Shown here: in pieces, positions 26,281 through 35,337 of the stretch
How positions within the stretch are numbered: position 1 is the stretch's first letter
Layout of the letters: each line of letters opens with the position of its first letter
Source: Chryseolinea lacunae
Lineage (GTDB): Bacteria > Bacteroidota > Bacteroidia > Cytophagales > Cyclobacteriaceae
Length of the DNA stretch: 64,000 nucleotides
Direction: 5' to 3'
NCBI RefSeq assembly: GCF_016735595.1
Contig: NZ_JAERRB010000002.1
Span: 1-64,000 of the forward strand
Notes under the pieces: generated by a model
Database searches by the model: none
Told to the model about the DNA's origin: nothing
Seen by the model: only the letters and a program-made list of their open reading frames with translations
Position numbers and translations under genes: made by a program

Positions 26281-26958
26281 CTAACTCATCCCGCCACTCA
26301 CACCTTTAGTGAACAACTCCACTTTCAGCATGCGTTCATACCCTTTCAGGTTGGGTGCGGGATGGTGCCCATGTTGGATCATGGCTTTGACCAGGTTCTG
26401 AAGTATGCCATGCAAGGCTTCAACACCGGGTGTTGAACTGGAGTTGACGGGAACTTTCAACACGAGGCCGGCAGATTTTGAGGAGATTTCCAGAGCGCGA
26501 TATTGCTCCGGTGCGGGCATTCGCATGTTGATGGCACTGTTTAGCAGCACCGTGAACGAAACGCTCGTGGTGCCGTTGTGATCGGCAATGATTTGGTAAT
26601 TGTCTATCGTGGCCAGGTAAGCCTCCTTGTGTAATTTCCAGAGGCTGTTGTCCAGTAATTTTATTCCGACAAACCCAACGGAGGCAAGTTGCGAAAAGGG
26701 TTGGCGCTGAAAAACTTTCTGTTTATTGGCGTACTCAACATATTCGGTGTAGAAGGCAATGGCCATCAGGATCACCGAAAGACCAATGGAAAATATCGGA
26801 AGCATTATCAGGGCATCCGCACCCAGAAATTCGTGCCAGGCGTTTTTGGTGATGGCCAGTACCAATATCAGGCTGAACATCACCACGAAAAAAATGATCG
26901 AGCAGAGAATTGTTCCTTTAATGAGGTTTCGGCGTGTGAGGTTAAAGAAGGAATTCAT
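26281..26958 (-). CDS. hypothetical membrane protein, two TM helices
   Basis: 225 residues. After a basic N-terminus (TRRNLIKG) there are two membrane segments, at about 15-37 and 48-68. A soluble cytosolic domain follows to the end, containing an alternating beta pattern (ATIDNYQIIADH) and a C-terminal helical stretch with HGHHPAPNLKGYERM. I do not recognise the family. It is one of several minus-strand membrane or envelope genes of unknown role between 25392 and 30561. The spacing to neighbours (about 100 nt upstream, 230 nt downstream) suggests separate transcription. Confidence 0.65.
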   Translation of the reverse strand: MNSFFNLTRRNLIKGTILCSIIFFVVMFSLILVLAITKNAWHEFLGADALIMLPIFSIGLSVILMAIAFYTEYVEYANKQKVFQRQPFSQLASVGFVGIKLLDNSLWKLHKEAYLATIDNYQIIADHNGTTSVSFTVLLNSAINMRMPAPEQYRALEISSKSAGLVLKVPVNSSSTPGVEALHGILQNLVKAMIQHGHHPAPNLKGYERMLKVELFTKGVSGGMS

Positions 26959-27059
26959 TTGGATTGTGGCGTGTATTAAATATTCGATGTGAACCTGTTG
27001 ATTGTATTTGAAAGTCTCGGAAAAGTAAGAGATTTTTTAGGATTGTTGGCGATCTTCTG

Positions 27060-27620
27060 TTAGTCCGGCTCTTTCTTCTTCATTTTTCGCCGTTGATTCA
27101 AGATAAAGGCAATGCCGACAAGCATCCCTATGAAGCCTCCGGCATAGCTGAAATTATGCATCATGCCTACTTTTATGAAATCTCTGACATCTGCGGGGTT
27201 ATCGGGAGGAAGAGCCACGTAGTAATCAATCGGTTCTTTTACGAGGTAGAAATGTGCAAAGGATAAACCAACAAGACCTGTTAGAAAGGATATTACAATC
27301 GTGATCAAAAAAGCCTTCAGGGTTACTCTGAAAATGTTTCGCGGGCTCTTGTGAACAAGTCCGACAAGTCCCAGAATCAAGCCAATGGGAATTCCCGTCC
27401 ACCATGTTGCCAATAACCCTACAAGTGAAACTGCAATTCTTGGATTTGGAAGAGGTGAATGAGTTTCTACACCAATCAATTGAAATTGTTGAAATTTATA
27501 TTGTGTGAAATATTCGGGAGAAATGGTATAGGTCAGTTGATCATGCAGCATTCCGTAGACTCCGGCAATTACACAAGCCAGCACGATTAAGACTGGCAGC
27601 ATCAAAATTTTCTTAGCCAC
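27060..27620 (-). CDS. hypothetical multi-pass membrane protein
   Basis: 186 residues from a GTG at 27620; an ATG at 27602 is an alternative. About four hydrophobic segments are visible (LMLPVLIVLACVIAGVYG, SLVGLLATWWTGIPIGLILG, FLITIVISFLTGLVG, FIGMLVGIAFIL), and the C-terminus is very basic (NQRRKMKKKE). It begins 2 nt after the stop of the TonB-C-domain gene, so the two are translationally coupled. The family is not recognised; a membrane partner for the adjacent secreted protein is a reasonable guess. Confidence 0.65.
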   Translation of the reverse strand: MAKKILMLPVLIVLACVIAGVYGMLHDQLTYTISPEYFTQYKFQQFQLIGVETHSPLPNPRIAVSLVGLLATWWTGIPIGLILGLVGLVHKSPRNIFRVTLKAFLITIVISFLTGLVGLSFAHFYLVKEPIDYYVALPPDNPADVRDFIKVGMMHNFSYAGGFIGMLVGIAFILNQRRKMKKKEPD

Positions 27621-27622
27621 AG

Positions 27623-28471
27623 CTAGTTCGTTAACTTATAGTTGATCGGCAACACAAAAGCAGACTTCACCGGTCGGCCTTTGTATACGGCGGGATTCCA
27701 GTTTGGAAATTCTTCAAGTTTGCGGACAACTTTTGTTTCGAACCCGAAGCCTTCATTGGTTTTAGGACTGAACTCCGTGAGTTTTCCGTTTTCGTCAACG
27801 ACAAAGTAGATAAATACTTTTCCTTCCTTCCCCACAAACCGAGCTAGGGTGGGATACTTTACAACCTTCACTACATGTTGGCCGAATGCCTGGATTCCTT
27901 CCTTGGGTGAGGCGGGTGTGTCTACCTGCTGATAGAGCGTATCGCCCTTTGTGTGTCGGACGCAATAGCTGGTGATACGCACCGAATCTTTATACTCTTC
28001 GTAGTAGCTGTCGGGATCGCCCGGTTCGGGCTGCGATTTGCGGATGCCCGTGCCGTTGGTCAATTGTTCTTTTCCGTCTACTGACCAGGCTTGGGTGAAT
28101 CGAATTTTGTTTTGGAAAAACACCACCTCCAGACTTGGTCCTCCCGCTTCATAATAGTATCTGTATTTGGCCTCCAGTGTTTTGAACGATTCGCGATAAC
28201 GCTGTACATATCCCATGGATCGTATGTACGAAACAAACAAATCAGCTTCGGTTGCATCGGTAGTGCCGGTAATGGCACCAGAGAGTGTTAGTTTGTTTTT
28301 CTTATAGTCTTCCGTCGACACTTGATTGCCAGACGTTACATAACGACGTTCATAATCGGTTTTTGCTTTTGAACGGCCCTGGAAGTACATGGTGAAGTAT
28401 TGACTTTCCTGGGCAACGGAATGTAAGGTGGTGATAAAGAGTAGAACGAGGAGCGTGTTGATCTTCTTCAT
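27623..28471 (-). CDS. secreted protein with TonB C-terminal domain
   Basis: 282 residues with a signal peptide (LLVLLFITTLHSVAQ). The N-terminal 160 residues are a poorly known beta-rich domain. The C-terminal 95 residues (KYPTLARFVGKEGKVFIYFVV onward, in segments) match the TonB C-terminal fold, including the VDENGKLTEF strand and the closing SAFVLPINYKL. Because there is no transmembrane anchor or proline-rich spacer, it is unlikely to transduce energy like true TonB; such proteins are common in Bacteroidota as periplasmic adaptors. It is coupled to the membrane protein gene downstream. Confidence 0.8.
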   Translation of the reverse strand: MKKINTLLVLLFITTLHSVAQESQYFTMYFQGRSKAKTDYERRYVTSGNQVSTEDYKKNKLTLSGAITGTTDATEADLFVSYIRSMGYVQRYRESFKTLEAKYRYYYEAGGPSLEVVFFQNKIRFTQAWSVDGKEQLTNGTGIRKSQPEPGDPDSYYEEYKDSVRITSYCVRHTKGDTLYQQVDTPASPKEGIQAFGQHVVKVVKYPTLARFVGKEGKVFIYFVVDENGKLTEFSPKTNEGFGFETKVVRKLEEFPNWNPAVYKGRPVKSAFVLPINYKLTN

Positions 28472-28501
28472 GATTGATTTTTTAACGGGGTTAGGGGAGG
28501 G

Positions 28502-29533
28502 TCAAGGGTTGTTTTTTTTAAGTTGATTATGTTCGGTTGGCTTAATTTGTTTTTCCCGGATGTTTAAGACTACGGTGAATATGGTTGCGACAAGCAAGAG
28601 CATGGGGAGCTCGTCTAAATTCAAATAGTATCCTTTGGTAAAAAAGTATACAATCAGAAAAGACCCCGCGCCCATCATCGCAATAAAAATAATGGCGGCA
28701 ATGACAACATTCACGGCTGGCCATTTTGTTTTGATGTAAGTGATGGCAAGAACATTGATCAGGGTGCATGTAAGCAACAATCCTATTCTAGCGATTTCTC
28801 CAATTTCGTTTATAAATTCATGATGATTGATGCTTGAAATAATGTTTGCCGTGATAACGGTGTCGTACATGTCGGGAAGAATATTACTTTCTCCGTAGTA
28901 ACGATTTAAGGGTGTGATTCTGCAGCTTTTAAAGTATTGCACGGAGTCGGTTAAGTAGTCTCCCATATAACCCAGCAGAATCATTTTTTCGCTGATGTTT
29001 TCTGCGTTTATTGGAAACAGGTCTGATAGTTCTCCTGCTATGTAGTGCGTGGATGCACCGCGGTAGTTGATGATCTCTTTCTTATTTCCGCGTCCTTTAA
29101 ATCCTGTGAGCTGAAACTCAAAATAGTCCGTTCTGTCACTGTTGAAATGCGTGACCACATTCTGGTCCTCGATGATTTCACTTAGGTTTCCGCCATGAGG
29201 ATCGGCCTCGCAATGGACAAAGACAACCTTTTTGTTGTCGCTATAGTGTCGGCTGATTTCCTGATCTTCCGATGAGAGGTGACAGAGGTTCACACCGATC
29301 ACCCTGGGATTGAATTTAAGAAGCGAGTCAATCCCGATTTTTATTTCCGCTGATTCTAATTTTCCAGTATTCAGAAGAATAATGTCAGGGTCGACCTCAG
29401 GCAAAATCCGGAAATAAAATATGTTTTCGCGTGTGTTCTTACATAGATCCAGGCGGAACAAATTTATTCTAATGAAATGATAAGCCACAACAATAACGAG
29501 GGCGAAAAGCAATGGAAGGACATATCGTTTCAT
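28502..29533 (-). CDS. CHASE2-domain membrane protein without output domain
   Basis: 343 residues from the Met at 29533; the frame opens 30 nt further upstream. One TM helix lies at 3-20, then an extracytoplasmic domain with the CHASE2 pattern (DIILLNTGKLES, INYRG, ISEKMILLGYMGDYLTDS, ITPLNRYYGES, TVITANIISSI). Three TM helices follow (about 245-265, 272-297, 308-325). In CHASE2 receptors a kinase or cyclase follows the third helix; here only a 15-residue basic tail remains. It lies just upstream of the TonB-C gene on the same strand. It may sense a ligand and signal through a partner, or be a decayed receptor. Confidence 0.75.
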   Translation of the reverse strand: MKRYVLPLLFALVIVVAYHFIRINLFRLDLCKNTRENIFYFRILPEVDPDIILLNTGKLESAEIKIGIDSLLKFNPRVIGVNLCHLSSEDQEISRHYSDNKKVVFVHCEADPHGGNLSEIIEDQNVVTHFNSDRTDYFEFQLTGFKGRGNKKEIINYRGASTHYIAGELSDLFPINAENISEKMILLGYMGDYLTDSVQYFKSCRITPLNRYYGESNILPDMYDTVITANIISSINHHEFINEIGEIARIGLLLTCTLINVLAITYIKTKWPAVNVVIAAIIFIAMMGAGSFLIVYFFTKGYYLNLDELPMLLLVATIFTVVLNIREKQIKPTEHNQLKKNNP

Positions 29534-29664
29534 ATCAAAAATTCTCAAACATCTTTGAGCCAATGGTTGCTACAACTTTGTGAACATTGGCCGGCTCTTT
29601 TTCAACGTTTCAAGGTTTAACAAATTCCGACGGAATAATTTAACATCAGGCATCAAGGGGGCGG

Positions 29665-29952
29665 TTATCGCAAGTCAATTATTTCAGTCATTTTGTAGGT
29701 GTCAGGGTCAACTCCGAAAACATAGACTAGTTTCCCTTGTAATTTAACTTCGGCCGTTATCTCTCGTGATTCAATAATGGGTTCAAATTTTAGGCCCTCT
29801 TCATGAAATAGTTTTTCGAATATGTCTGAATTCTTGCTCTTAATGATTTCTACAAGGGTATTAGGCTCTATCCGATCTACTTTAACCGAGTCGATCTGGC
29901 CATAAACAACACTGGTCACAAGAAATGAAATCAAGGTGAACAAGGATTTCAT
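29665..29952 (-). CDS. small secreted hypothetical protein
   Basis: 95 residues with a signal peptide ending VVYGQ. The mature 75 residues are mixed alpha/beta and end TYKMTEIIDLR. No family is recognised. It is followed by the CHASE2 gene 130 nt downstream and preceded 27 nt upstream by the next minus-strand gene, so it may share that message. Confidence 0.55.
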   Translation of the reverse strand: MKSLFTLISFLVTSVVYGQIDSVKVDRIEPNTLVEIIKSKNSDIFEKLFHEEGLKFEPIIESREITAEVKLQGKLVYVFGVDPDTYKMTEIIDLR

Positions 29953-29979
29953 GGCGTTTCATTTTGTTTATTTCACAGT

Positions 29980-30561
29980 CTAGTTCTTCGCAGGATTAAT
30001 CATAATATGCGCCCGATGCGTGCCCGGATCCATAATCCATGGCATCCCGGGACTAGACGGTTGCAACGGCAGGCCTGTCGACTCGGCAGTGGCATAGGGA
30101 ATATAGATCACATAGCGCAGGTAGCCTTCCGTCACTTCGCCTGTGGTCTTGTCGTATTGATCGTCTTTGGCAGAATATACATAGAGTGTTGATGGCGATT
30201 TGGGCATGAGCAGTTTGCCGGACTTCACTTCATGTTCGCGGATGGTGAAAACTTCCGGTTGTGTTTTTCCTTCTTTTTTCAATTCGCGGCCGCGGGCCAT
30301 AAACGGATCAAGGTCTTTGTGATAGCACGACACACTGAGGCCGGCTTGCGCAGGGTCGTCGCCAAGACAGATCATTTCATTTTCGCCTTTTCGCAACAGC
30401 ACCAGTTCGCCCTTGGCGTTGTAGCCATATACGGCCGCTTTGTCGCGCAACTCCGTGGGGGCCGCCAGCGTGGCAAGCTTGATGGAAACTTCTGTGGAAG
30501 GGGTTTGTGCCAGGGCCATGTGGCAGATCAACGAGAGGGAAATAAAAAGCCGTGCTTTCAT
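29980..30561 (-). CDS. secreted hypothetical protein
   Basis: 193 residues from the Met near 30561, which starts a good signal peptide (MKARLFISLSLICHMALAQ); the frame opens at 30633. The mature part has an alternating pattern with GENEMICLGDDP and a C-terminal PWIMDPGTHRAHIMINP segment that looks conserved and His-containing. No enzyme family is recognised. It is divergent from the cytochrome b gene (30749), and the two share a promoter region of about 190 nt. Confidence 0.65.
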   Translation of the reverse strand: MKARLFISLSLICHMALAQTPSTEVSIKLATLAAPTELRDKAAVYGYNAKGELVLLRKGENEMICLGDDPAQAGLSVSCYHKDLDPFMARGRELKKEGKTQPEVFTIREHEVKSGKLLMPKSPSTLYVYSAKDDQYDKTTGEVTEGYLRYVIYIPYATAESTGLPLQPSSPGMPWIMDPGTHRAHIMINPAKN

Positions 30562-30748
30562 AGTGGTGTTGGTCTGATTTTTTTCGCGCCGTCGCAGGAT
30601 GCGATTGCGCCAATGAAGGTATTGAATTTTCATGAATTCGAAATGTTCTTTGTGGCCAACGCCCCGGAGGCTGCACTGGCCTTTGCCGGAAAATTTGTAT
30701 ATTCACCTTACCTCTGATTCTGGAGATAACCATTAATTGCCTCTCCCA

Positions 30749-31498
30749 ATGGAATCTCAACCTACATCAACCCCGCCGCTCCGGCATGCCCGCTGGGTGC
30801 GAAGTTCACATTGGATTATCACCATCAGCTTTTTGTTGCTGGCTTTTTCCGGCTTTGTCATTCTGATGTGTCATCCGCGGCTCTATTGGGGGGAGGTGGG
30901 CAACGACCTCACGCCTGCATTGTTCGAATTGCCGGTGAGTCGAAACTATCAGCACGGGGGGTGGGAAAACCAAACGCCGTTTTTTGCAACCGCCGGATCG
31001 CCGGTGAGCGCAAGCCGCAGCTACGACATTTTTAATCAGAACGGCTGGGGACGAAGCCTGCATTTTTTGTCGGCGTGGTTTCTGGTGATTACGGGCGTTG
31101 TTTATTTGGTAGCAGGACTTTTCACCGGACATTTCAAAAACAGGCTCTGGCCGCAGTCGGGCGAATTTTCGCCGCGGTTGTTCTGGCGCGATGTGGTGGC
31201 TCACCTGCGCATGAACATGTTCACAGCGCAGGCAAACTACAACCCGCTGCAAAAGGCGGCTTATCTCGGGGTGATCTTTGTGCTCATGCCGGTGATTGTG
31301 CTCACGGGGCTCACCATGTCGCCGGCCATCACGGCGGCGTATCCGTTTCTGTTGAAAATGTTTTTCGGAGCCCAGTCGGCGCGCACCATTCACTTCTTTG
31401 CTTCTGTATTTCTCGAACTGTTTCTGCTGGTGCACGTGGCGATGGTGATCCGGTCGGGTTTCAAACAACACATGCGTGCCATGACTATCGGAAAGTGA
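30749..31498 (+). CDS. cytochrome b/b6-domain membrane protein, di-heme type
   Basis: 249 residues from the ATG at 30749; a TTG 12 nt upstream also opens the frame. Four TM helices of the bacterial cytochrome b561/Ni-Fe hydrogenase b-subunit type. Candidate heme ligands are H21 in SSHW, the His in GRSLHFLSAW, and the His pair in RTIHFFASVF and LLVHVAM. It passes electrons between quinone and the periplasmic molybdopterin enzyme encoded 3 nt downstream (31502). The pair resembles MsrPQ/YedYZ-like or sulfite-oxidase-like modules, although this cytochrome is not a MsrQ homologue by obvious motifs. Confidence 0.85.
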   Translation: MESQPTSTPPLRHARWVRSSHWIITISFLLLAFSGFVILMCHPRLYWGEVGNDLTPALFELPVSRNYQHGGWENQTPFFATAGSPVSASRSYDIFNQNGWGRSLHFLSAWFLVITGVVYLVAGLFTGHFKNRLWPQSGEFSPRLFWRDVVAHLRMNMFTAQANYNPLQKAAYLGVIFVLMPVIVLTGLTMSPAITAAYPFLLKMFFGAQSARTIHFFASVFLELFLLVHVAMVIRSGFKQHMRAMTIGK

Positions 31499-31501
31499 TA
31501 T

Positions 31502-32245
31502 ATGAAAAACAGAACACTCATCACACGGCGCAAGGCCCTCGTGGCAGGACTCACCTCCCTGGGCGCGCTCATGTTGCCCGGTTGCTCCAAGCCGGTGCCG
31601 CCCACCTATGGAAACATTCTGCGCATGGGCGACGCGTTCACCTATGCCGCACAACGCACGTTGCTGCCGGGGCAGTCGCTGGTGAAGGAATATCGCTATG
31701 GCGACATTTCATCGTTTCCCGCCACGGGCACAACCAATCCTGCCGACACATCGAGTCCGCAATTCAACGAAGACTATAGCCGTCATCTCAAAAATGCTTT
31801 TGCCGATTGGGGATTGTCTGTTGAAGGGCTGGTGTCGCACCCGGGAAAGTATTCGCTGGCGGCCCTTCAGAAATTTCCGGCGCGCAAACAGATCACACGT
31901 CACACCTGCGAAGAAGGCTGGACGGCCATTGCCGAGTGGACGGGTGTGCCGCTGAGTACGGTGTTGCAGGGCGCGGGCATCTCACAAAACGCGCGCTTTG
32001 TAAGTTTTTATTCATACGACGGTTGGGTCGACTGCATCGACATGCTCGATGCCTTTCACCCACAAACCATCCTGGCCTATGGCATGAATGGCCGCGACCT
32101 GCCTGTGCCTCACGGTGCCCCTGTGCGTCTGCGTGTGGAGACACAGATTGGCTACAAGAGCATGAAATACATTGAACGCATCATGGTCACCGACACCTTT
32201 GTTGACGTCGGTGACACGGGGTGGGCGTGGTATGTAGGGATTTGA
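31502..32245 (+). CDS. molybdopterin-dependent oxidoreductase, sulfite-oxidase fold
   Basis: 247 residues. The N-terminus has a twin-arginine-like TRRKALVAG followed by a lipobox LPGC (Cys28), so it may be a Tat-exported lipoprotein. The oxidoreductase molybdopterin-binding domain covers about 85-240. C136 in the HTCEEGWTAIAEWTGVPL segment is the expected molybdenum ligand, and VPHGAPVRLRVE is the typical C-terminal block. It acts in the periplasm, probably reducing or oxidising a small molecule or methionine sulfoxide, with electrons via the cytochrome b upstream. There is no C-terminal dimerisation domain, as in YedY-type enzymes. Confidence 0.9.
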   Translation: MKNRTLITRRKALVAGLTSLGALMLPGCSKPVPPTYGNILRMGDAFTYAAQRTLLPGQSLVKEYRYGDISSFPATGTTNPADTSSPQFNEDYSRHLKNAFADWGLSVEGLVSHPGKYSLAALQKFPARKQITRHTCEEGWTAIAEWTGVPLSTVLQGAGISQNARFVSFYSYDGWVDCIDMLDAFHPQTILAYGMNGRDLPVPHGAPVRLRVETQIGYKSMKYIERIMVTDTFVDVGDTGWAWYVGI

Positions 32246-32248
32246 GAC

Positions 32249-34003
32249 CTAAGCCTCAACCGAAACCTTCTCACCAATTTGCTGACGCCACATGGCGTAG
32301 TACAATCCTTTTTCCTGCAACAGCTCTTCGTGTTTTCCCGATTCGATGATGTGGCCACGCTCGAGCACAAAGATCTTGTCGGCATGCATGATGGTGGAAA
32401 GCCGGTGGGCAATGAGGATGGTGATGTGGTCTTTCAACACCGACACTTCGCGAATGGTGTCGGTAATTTCTTCTTCCGTCAGCGAGTCAAGCGACGATGT
32501 GGCTTCATCGAACACGAGAATGTCGGGTTGGCGAAGCAGCGCGCGGGCAATGGACAGTCGTTGTTTTTCTCCTCCCGACACTTTCACACCACCTTCACCG
32601 ATCACCGTGTCCAGCCCTTTGTCGGCGCGGGCCAGCAAACTCTGGCAGGCTGCTTTCTGCAACACGTTCAAACAATCTTCGTCGCTGGCGTCGGGGCGCA
32701 CAAACAATAAGTTTTCGCGGATGGTGCCCGAGAACAGTTGCGTGTCTTGTGTCACAAAGCCGATCTTTTCGCGCAGTTGATCCAGGTCGATTTCGGTGCT
32801 GGGAATGTTGTTGTATAAAATCTGTCCTTCCTTGGCTGGATAAAGTCCTACCAGCAATTTGACGAGCGTTGTTTTTCCGGAACCCGACGGGCCTACGAAA
32901 GCAATGGTCTGACCGTTGTTGGTGGCAAACGAAATGTCATTCAACGCATTGGTACTGGCCGATTGATGTTTGAAACCCACGTTGTTGAAGCTGAGGTTTG
33001 TGATGCGTCCAACATGCTGTGGATTCTTAGGTTTGGGCTCCTTGGGCAAGTTGAGGATGCGATTGAAATTCAGCAGCGACACTTCCGCTTCGCGATAGGC
33101 GATGATCACGTTGCCCAATTCCTGCAGGGGACCAAAGAGGAAGAACGAATAAAACAGAAACGTAAAATATTTTCCCGCCGACAACTCCTGATCGAAGATG
33201 AGCAACAAGAGGATGACCACCATCACGCTGCGCACAAAATTCACTGTGGTGCCTTGCAGGAAGCTCATGCCTCTCACATACTTCACTTTCTTCAGTTCGA
33301 GTCCGAGAATTTTATAGGTGGTGTTGTTGAGGCGTTCAATCTCCTGGTTGGCCAGCCCGAGGCTTTTCACCAGCTCGATGTTGCGTAGCGATTCGGTTGT
33401 TGATCCTGCCAGGGCTGTGGTTTCTTTCACGATGCTTTTTTGCACAACCTTGATCTTGCGGCTGAGCAACCAGCTGGTGAGGGCAATCACAGGAATGGAT
33501 GCAAAGTAGACCAGCGTCACCTTATAGCTCACCGTGAGCGAATAGACGATGACAAAGATCATGGCCACCAGGCTCGAGAACAGCACGCTGATGAAGGAGG
33601 TAATGAATTTTTCGGAGTCGGTTCTTACTTTTTGCAGGATGCCCAGTGTTTCGCCGCTGCGCTGGTCTTCGAATGTCTGATAGGGCAGTTCGAGGGAGTG
33701 CTTCAGTCCGTCGGCATACATTTTTGCACCGAGTTTTTGCACCACGATGCTGGTAAAATAGTCCTGGAGGTTTTTGGCGATGCGCGACACCATGGCGGCA
33801 CCAATGGCCAGGGCCACCAGGTAAAGTATGCCATTAATGAATTGTCCGCGCGAAAGCGTATCCTTTTTCTCGATAAAGTTGTCGACGATCTTTCCCGTAA
33901 TATGCGGGTCGAGTAGCGAAAAGACCTGGCTGGTAGCAGCCAGGAAAAGCGCAACGGCAATGAGGCCTTTGTAGTTCTTGAGGTAGCGTAATAGTATTTT
34001 CAT
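32249..34003 (-). CDS. ABC transporter, fused permease and ATPase (exporter type)
   Basis: 584 residues: six TM helices over about 1-300, then an ABC domain with Walker A GPSGSGKTT (about 370), signature VSGGEKQ (about 474), Walker B ILVFDEATSSLD (about 490-501) and H-loop IAHRLST. It is a half-size exporter that works as a dimer; substrate classes include lipids, drugs and peptides and cannot be chosen here. It converges with the molybdoenzyme gene (4 nt between stops) and stands alone on its strand. Confidence 0.95.
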   Translation of the reverse strand: MKILLRYLKNYKGLIAVALFLAATSQVFSLLDPHITGKIVDNFIEKKDTLSRGQFINGILYLVALAIGAAMVSRIAKNLQDYFTSIVVQKLGAKMYADGLKHSLELPYQTFEDQRSGETLGILQKVRTDSEKFITSFISVLFSSLVAMIFVIVYSLTVSYKVTLVYFASIPVIALTSWLLSRKIKVVQKSIVKETTALAGSTTESLRNIELVKSLGLANQEIERLNNTTYKILGLELKKVKYVRGMSFLQGTTVNFVRSVMVVILLLLIFDQELSAGKYFTFLFYSFFLFGPLQELGNVIIAYREAEVSLLNFNRILNLPKEPKPKNPQHVGRITNLSFNNVGFKHQSASTNALNDISFATNNGQTIAFVGPSGSGKTTLVKLLVGLYPAKEGQILYNNIPSTEIDLDQLREKIGFVTQDTQLFSGTIRENLLFVRPDASDEDCLNVLQKAACQSLLARADKGLDTVIGEGGVKVSGGEKQRLSIARALLRQPDILVFDEATSSLDSLTEEEITDTIREVSVLKDHITILIAHRLSTIMHADKIFVLERGHIIESGKHEELLQEKGLYYAMWRQQIGEKVSVEA

Positions 34004-34183
34004 GCGATAGGCGGTGGAATTGACATGACGACTTCTGCATCATGATCGAAGGCTAACAATATAATGTGTTGGTAGGTTCCGTAGAAAAGACGTGTCAAGG
34101 CCTAAATCTACTCAATTCTTGTGTGGAGCGTGGAGGTAGGTTGTCTGTTCCGATTTATACAATCTCACCGCCAGCGAGCCCGT

Positions 34184-34202
34184 TATTTTTGGGGAAATTC
34201 CC
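34184..34202 (+). promoter_or_regulatory. -7 box with overlapping palindrome before the AraC gene
   Basis: TATTTTTG (34184-34191) fits the -7 consensus. Directly next to it GGGAA-A-TTCCC (34192-34202) is a palindrome at the expected transcription start, a likely operator. No good -33 box was found, which fits activator dependence. Confidence 0.4.
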
Positions 34203-34245
34203 GTAATTTGAATCGGGATCGAACCAACGTTAACCACGGAATCCT

Positions 34246-35058
34246 ATGGAATTCAAGCATTTTGCGCCATCCGACATATTGAAGCCCTACGTGGAGTGCT
34301 TTTATGAATTCCGTTCCGACCGCGATGTGGTGTTTGACGACACCGTGTTTCCCAGCGGCAACATGGAAATCATTTTCAACCTCGGCGGTGGCACATGGGA
34401 ATCGGCCAGTGCAGACCACTATGTGAAGACGCCGACCATCGAGCTGTGGGGGCAGATTACCAAACCGCTGCCCATTCGTTCGAAGGGAAAACATTGTATG
34501 CTTGGCGTGAAGTTTCTTCCCCATGCGGCGTCCTATTTTCTGAATGTGGAAATCAGCGAGTTGAATAATAGCATCACCGACGTTGGCGATGTTCTTGGCA
34601 ATCCCATTCGCGTGCTGCACGACCAATTGTTTTCGACCGACGAGGTGACGAAGCGAATTTCGTTGCTGGAGAATTTTCTGGTGAAGCGACTGGTGGCTGT
34701 TGACCACAAAGCCTTGCGCATTGAAAAAGTGGCTCACCTCCTGACCAGCATGAAGAAGCTGGCGTCCGACGGCAACCTCAACGATGTGGCTTCTCAACAT
34801 GGCATCACCACGCGTTATCTTCAGAAGTTGGTGTTCCAGCACACGGGACTGTCGCCCAAGGCGCTGGCAAAAATCAACCGGTTCAAACACAGCCTTCGTC
34901 TCATTGCGCGCAACGACCAGCCGCTTACCTCGGTGGCTTATGACTGTGGTTATTTTGATCAGTCGCATTTTATCCGTGAGTTCAAGTCGTTCACCAGCAT
35001 CACGCCGTCGGCCTATCTCGAAAATAGATTCCCGGTTAATCAAGCGATTTTCTCCTAG
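34246..35058 (+). CDS. AraC-family transcriptional regulator
   Basis: 270 residues. The N-terminal domain (about 1-150) is of the DUF6597 type found in many AraC regulators (LKPYVECFYEFRS, FPSGNMEIIFNLGG). The C-terminal AraC double helix-turn-helix covers about 165-265, with LNDVASQHGITTRYLQKL and the second-helix signature VAYDCGYFDQSHFIREF. It probably binds a small ligand and controls a nearby gene; the isocitrate-lyase-like gene 280 nt downstream is the obvious target. A palindrome at its own promoter suggests autoregulation. Confidence 0.92.
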   Translation: MEFKHFAPSDILKPYVECFYEFRSDRDVVFDDTVFPSGNMEIIFNLGGGTWESASADHYVKTPTIELWGQITKPLPIRSKGKHCMLGVKFLPHAASYFLNVEISELNNSITDVGDVLGNPIRVLHDQLFSTDEVTKRISLLENFLVKRLVAVDHKALRIEKVAHLLTSMKKLASDGNLNDVASQHGITTRYLQKLVFQHTGLSPKALAKINRFKHSLRLIARNDQPLTSVAYDCGYFDQSHFIREFKSFTSITPSAYLENRFPVNQAIFS

Positions 35059-35285
35059 ACGTTTCTCGAAGGCGATCTACTGCATACAATGCCTTTGTCA
35101 ATGTTGATGAAGGCATTTTCTTTTTGTCGATTTACGGGTGCGTGAAAAGATTCCCGGATTTGCATCTGTATTTTCACTCAAGAATCCCTGAAACTTGTCT
35201 GTCTGAGCGTGAGTTATTTTTTAATGTTTTTTTATAAAAAAATTGTCAGTTCCGATTTGTGCAAGTGCCGGCGACACGTTCGCTT

Positions 35286-35293
35286 TACTTTTG
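35286..35293 (+). promoter_or_regulatory. promoter -7 box before the PEP mutase-like gene
   Basis: TACTTTTG matches TAnnTTTG and lies 45 nt before the start. The nearest TTTG (35256-35259) has a 26-nt spacer, longer than usual, so the promoter may need an activator such as the AraC protein upstream. Confidence 0.4.
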
Positions 35294-35337
35294 TTACAGA
35301 TCAATGGATCAGCAAGCAACTAACCCTTCTTACGAAT

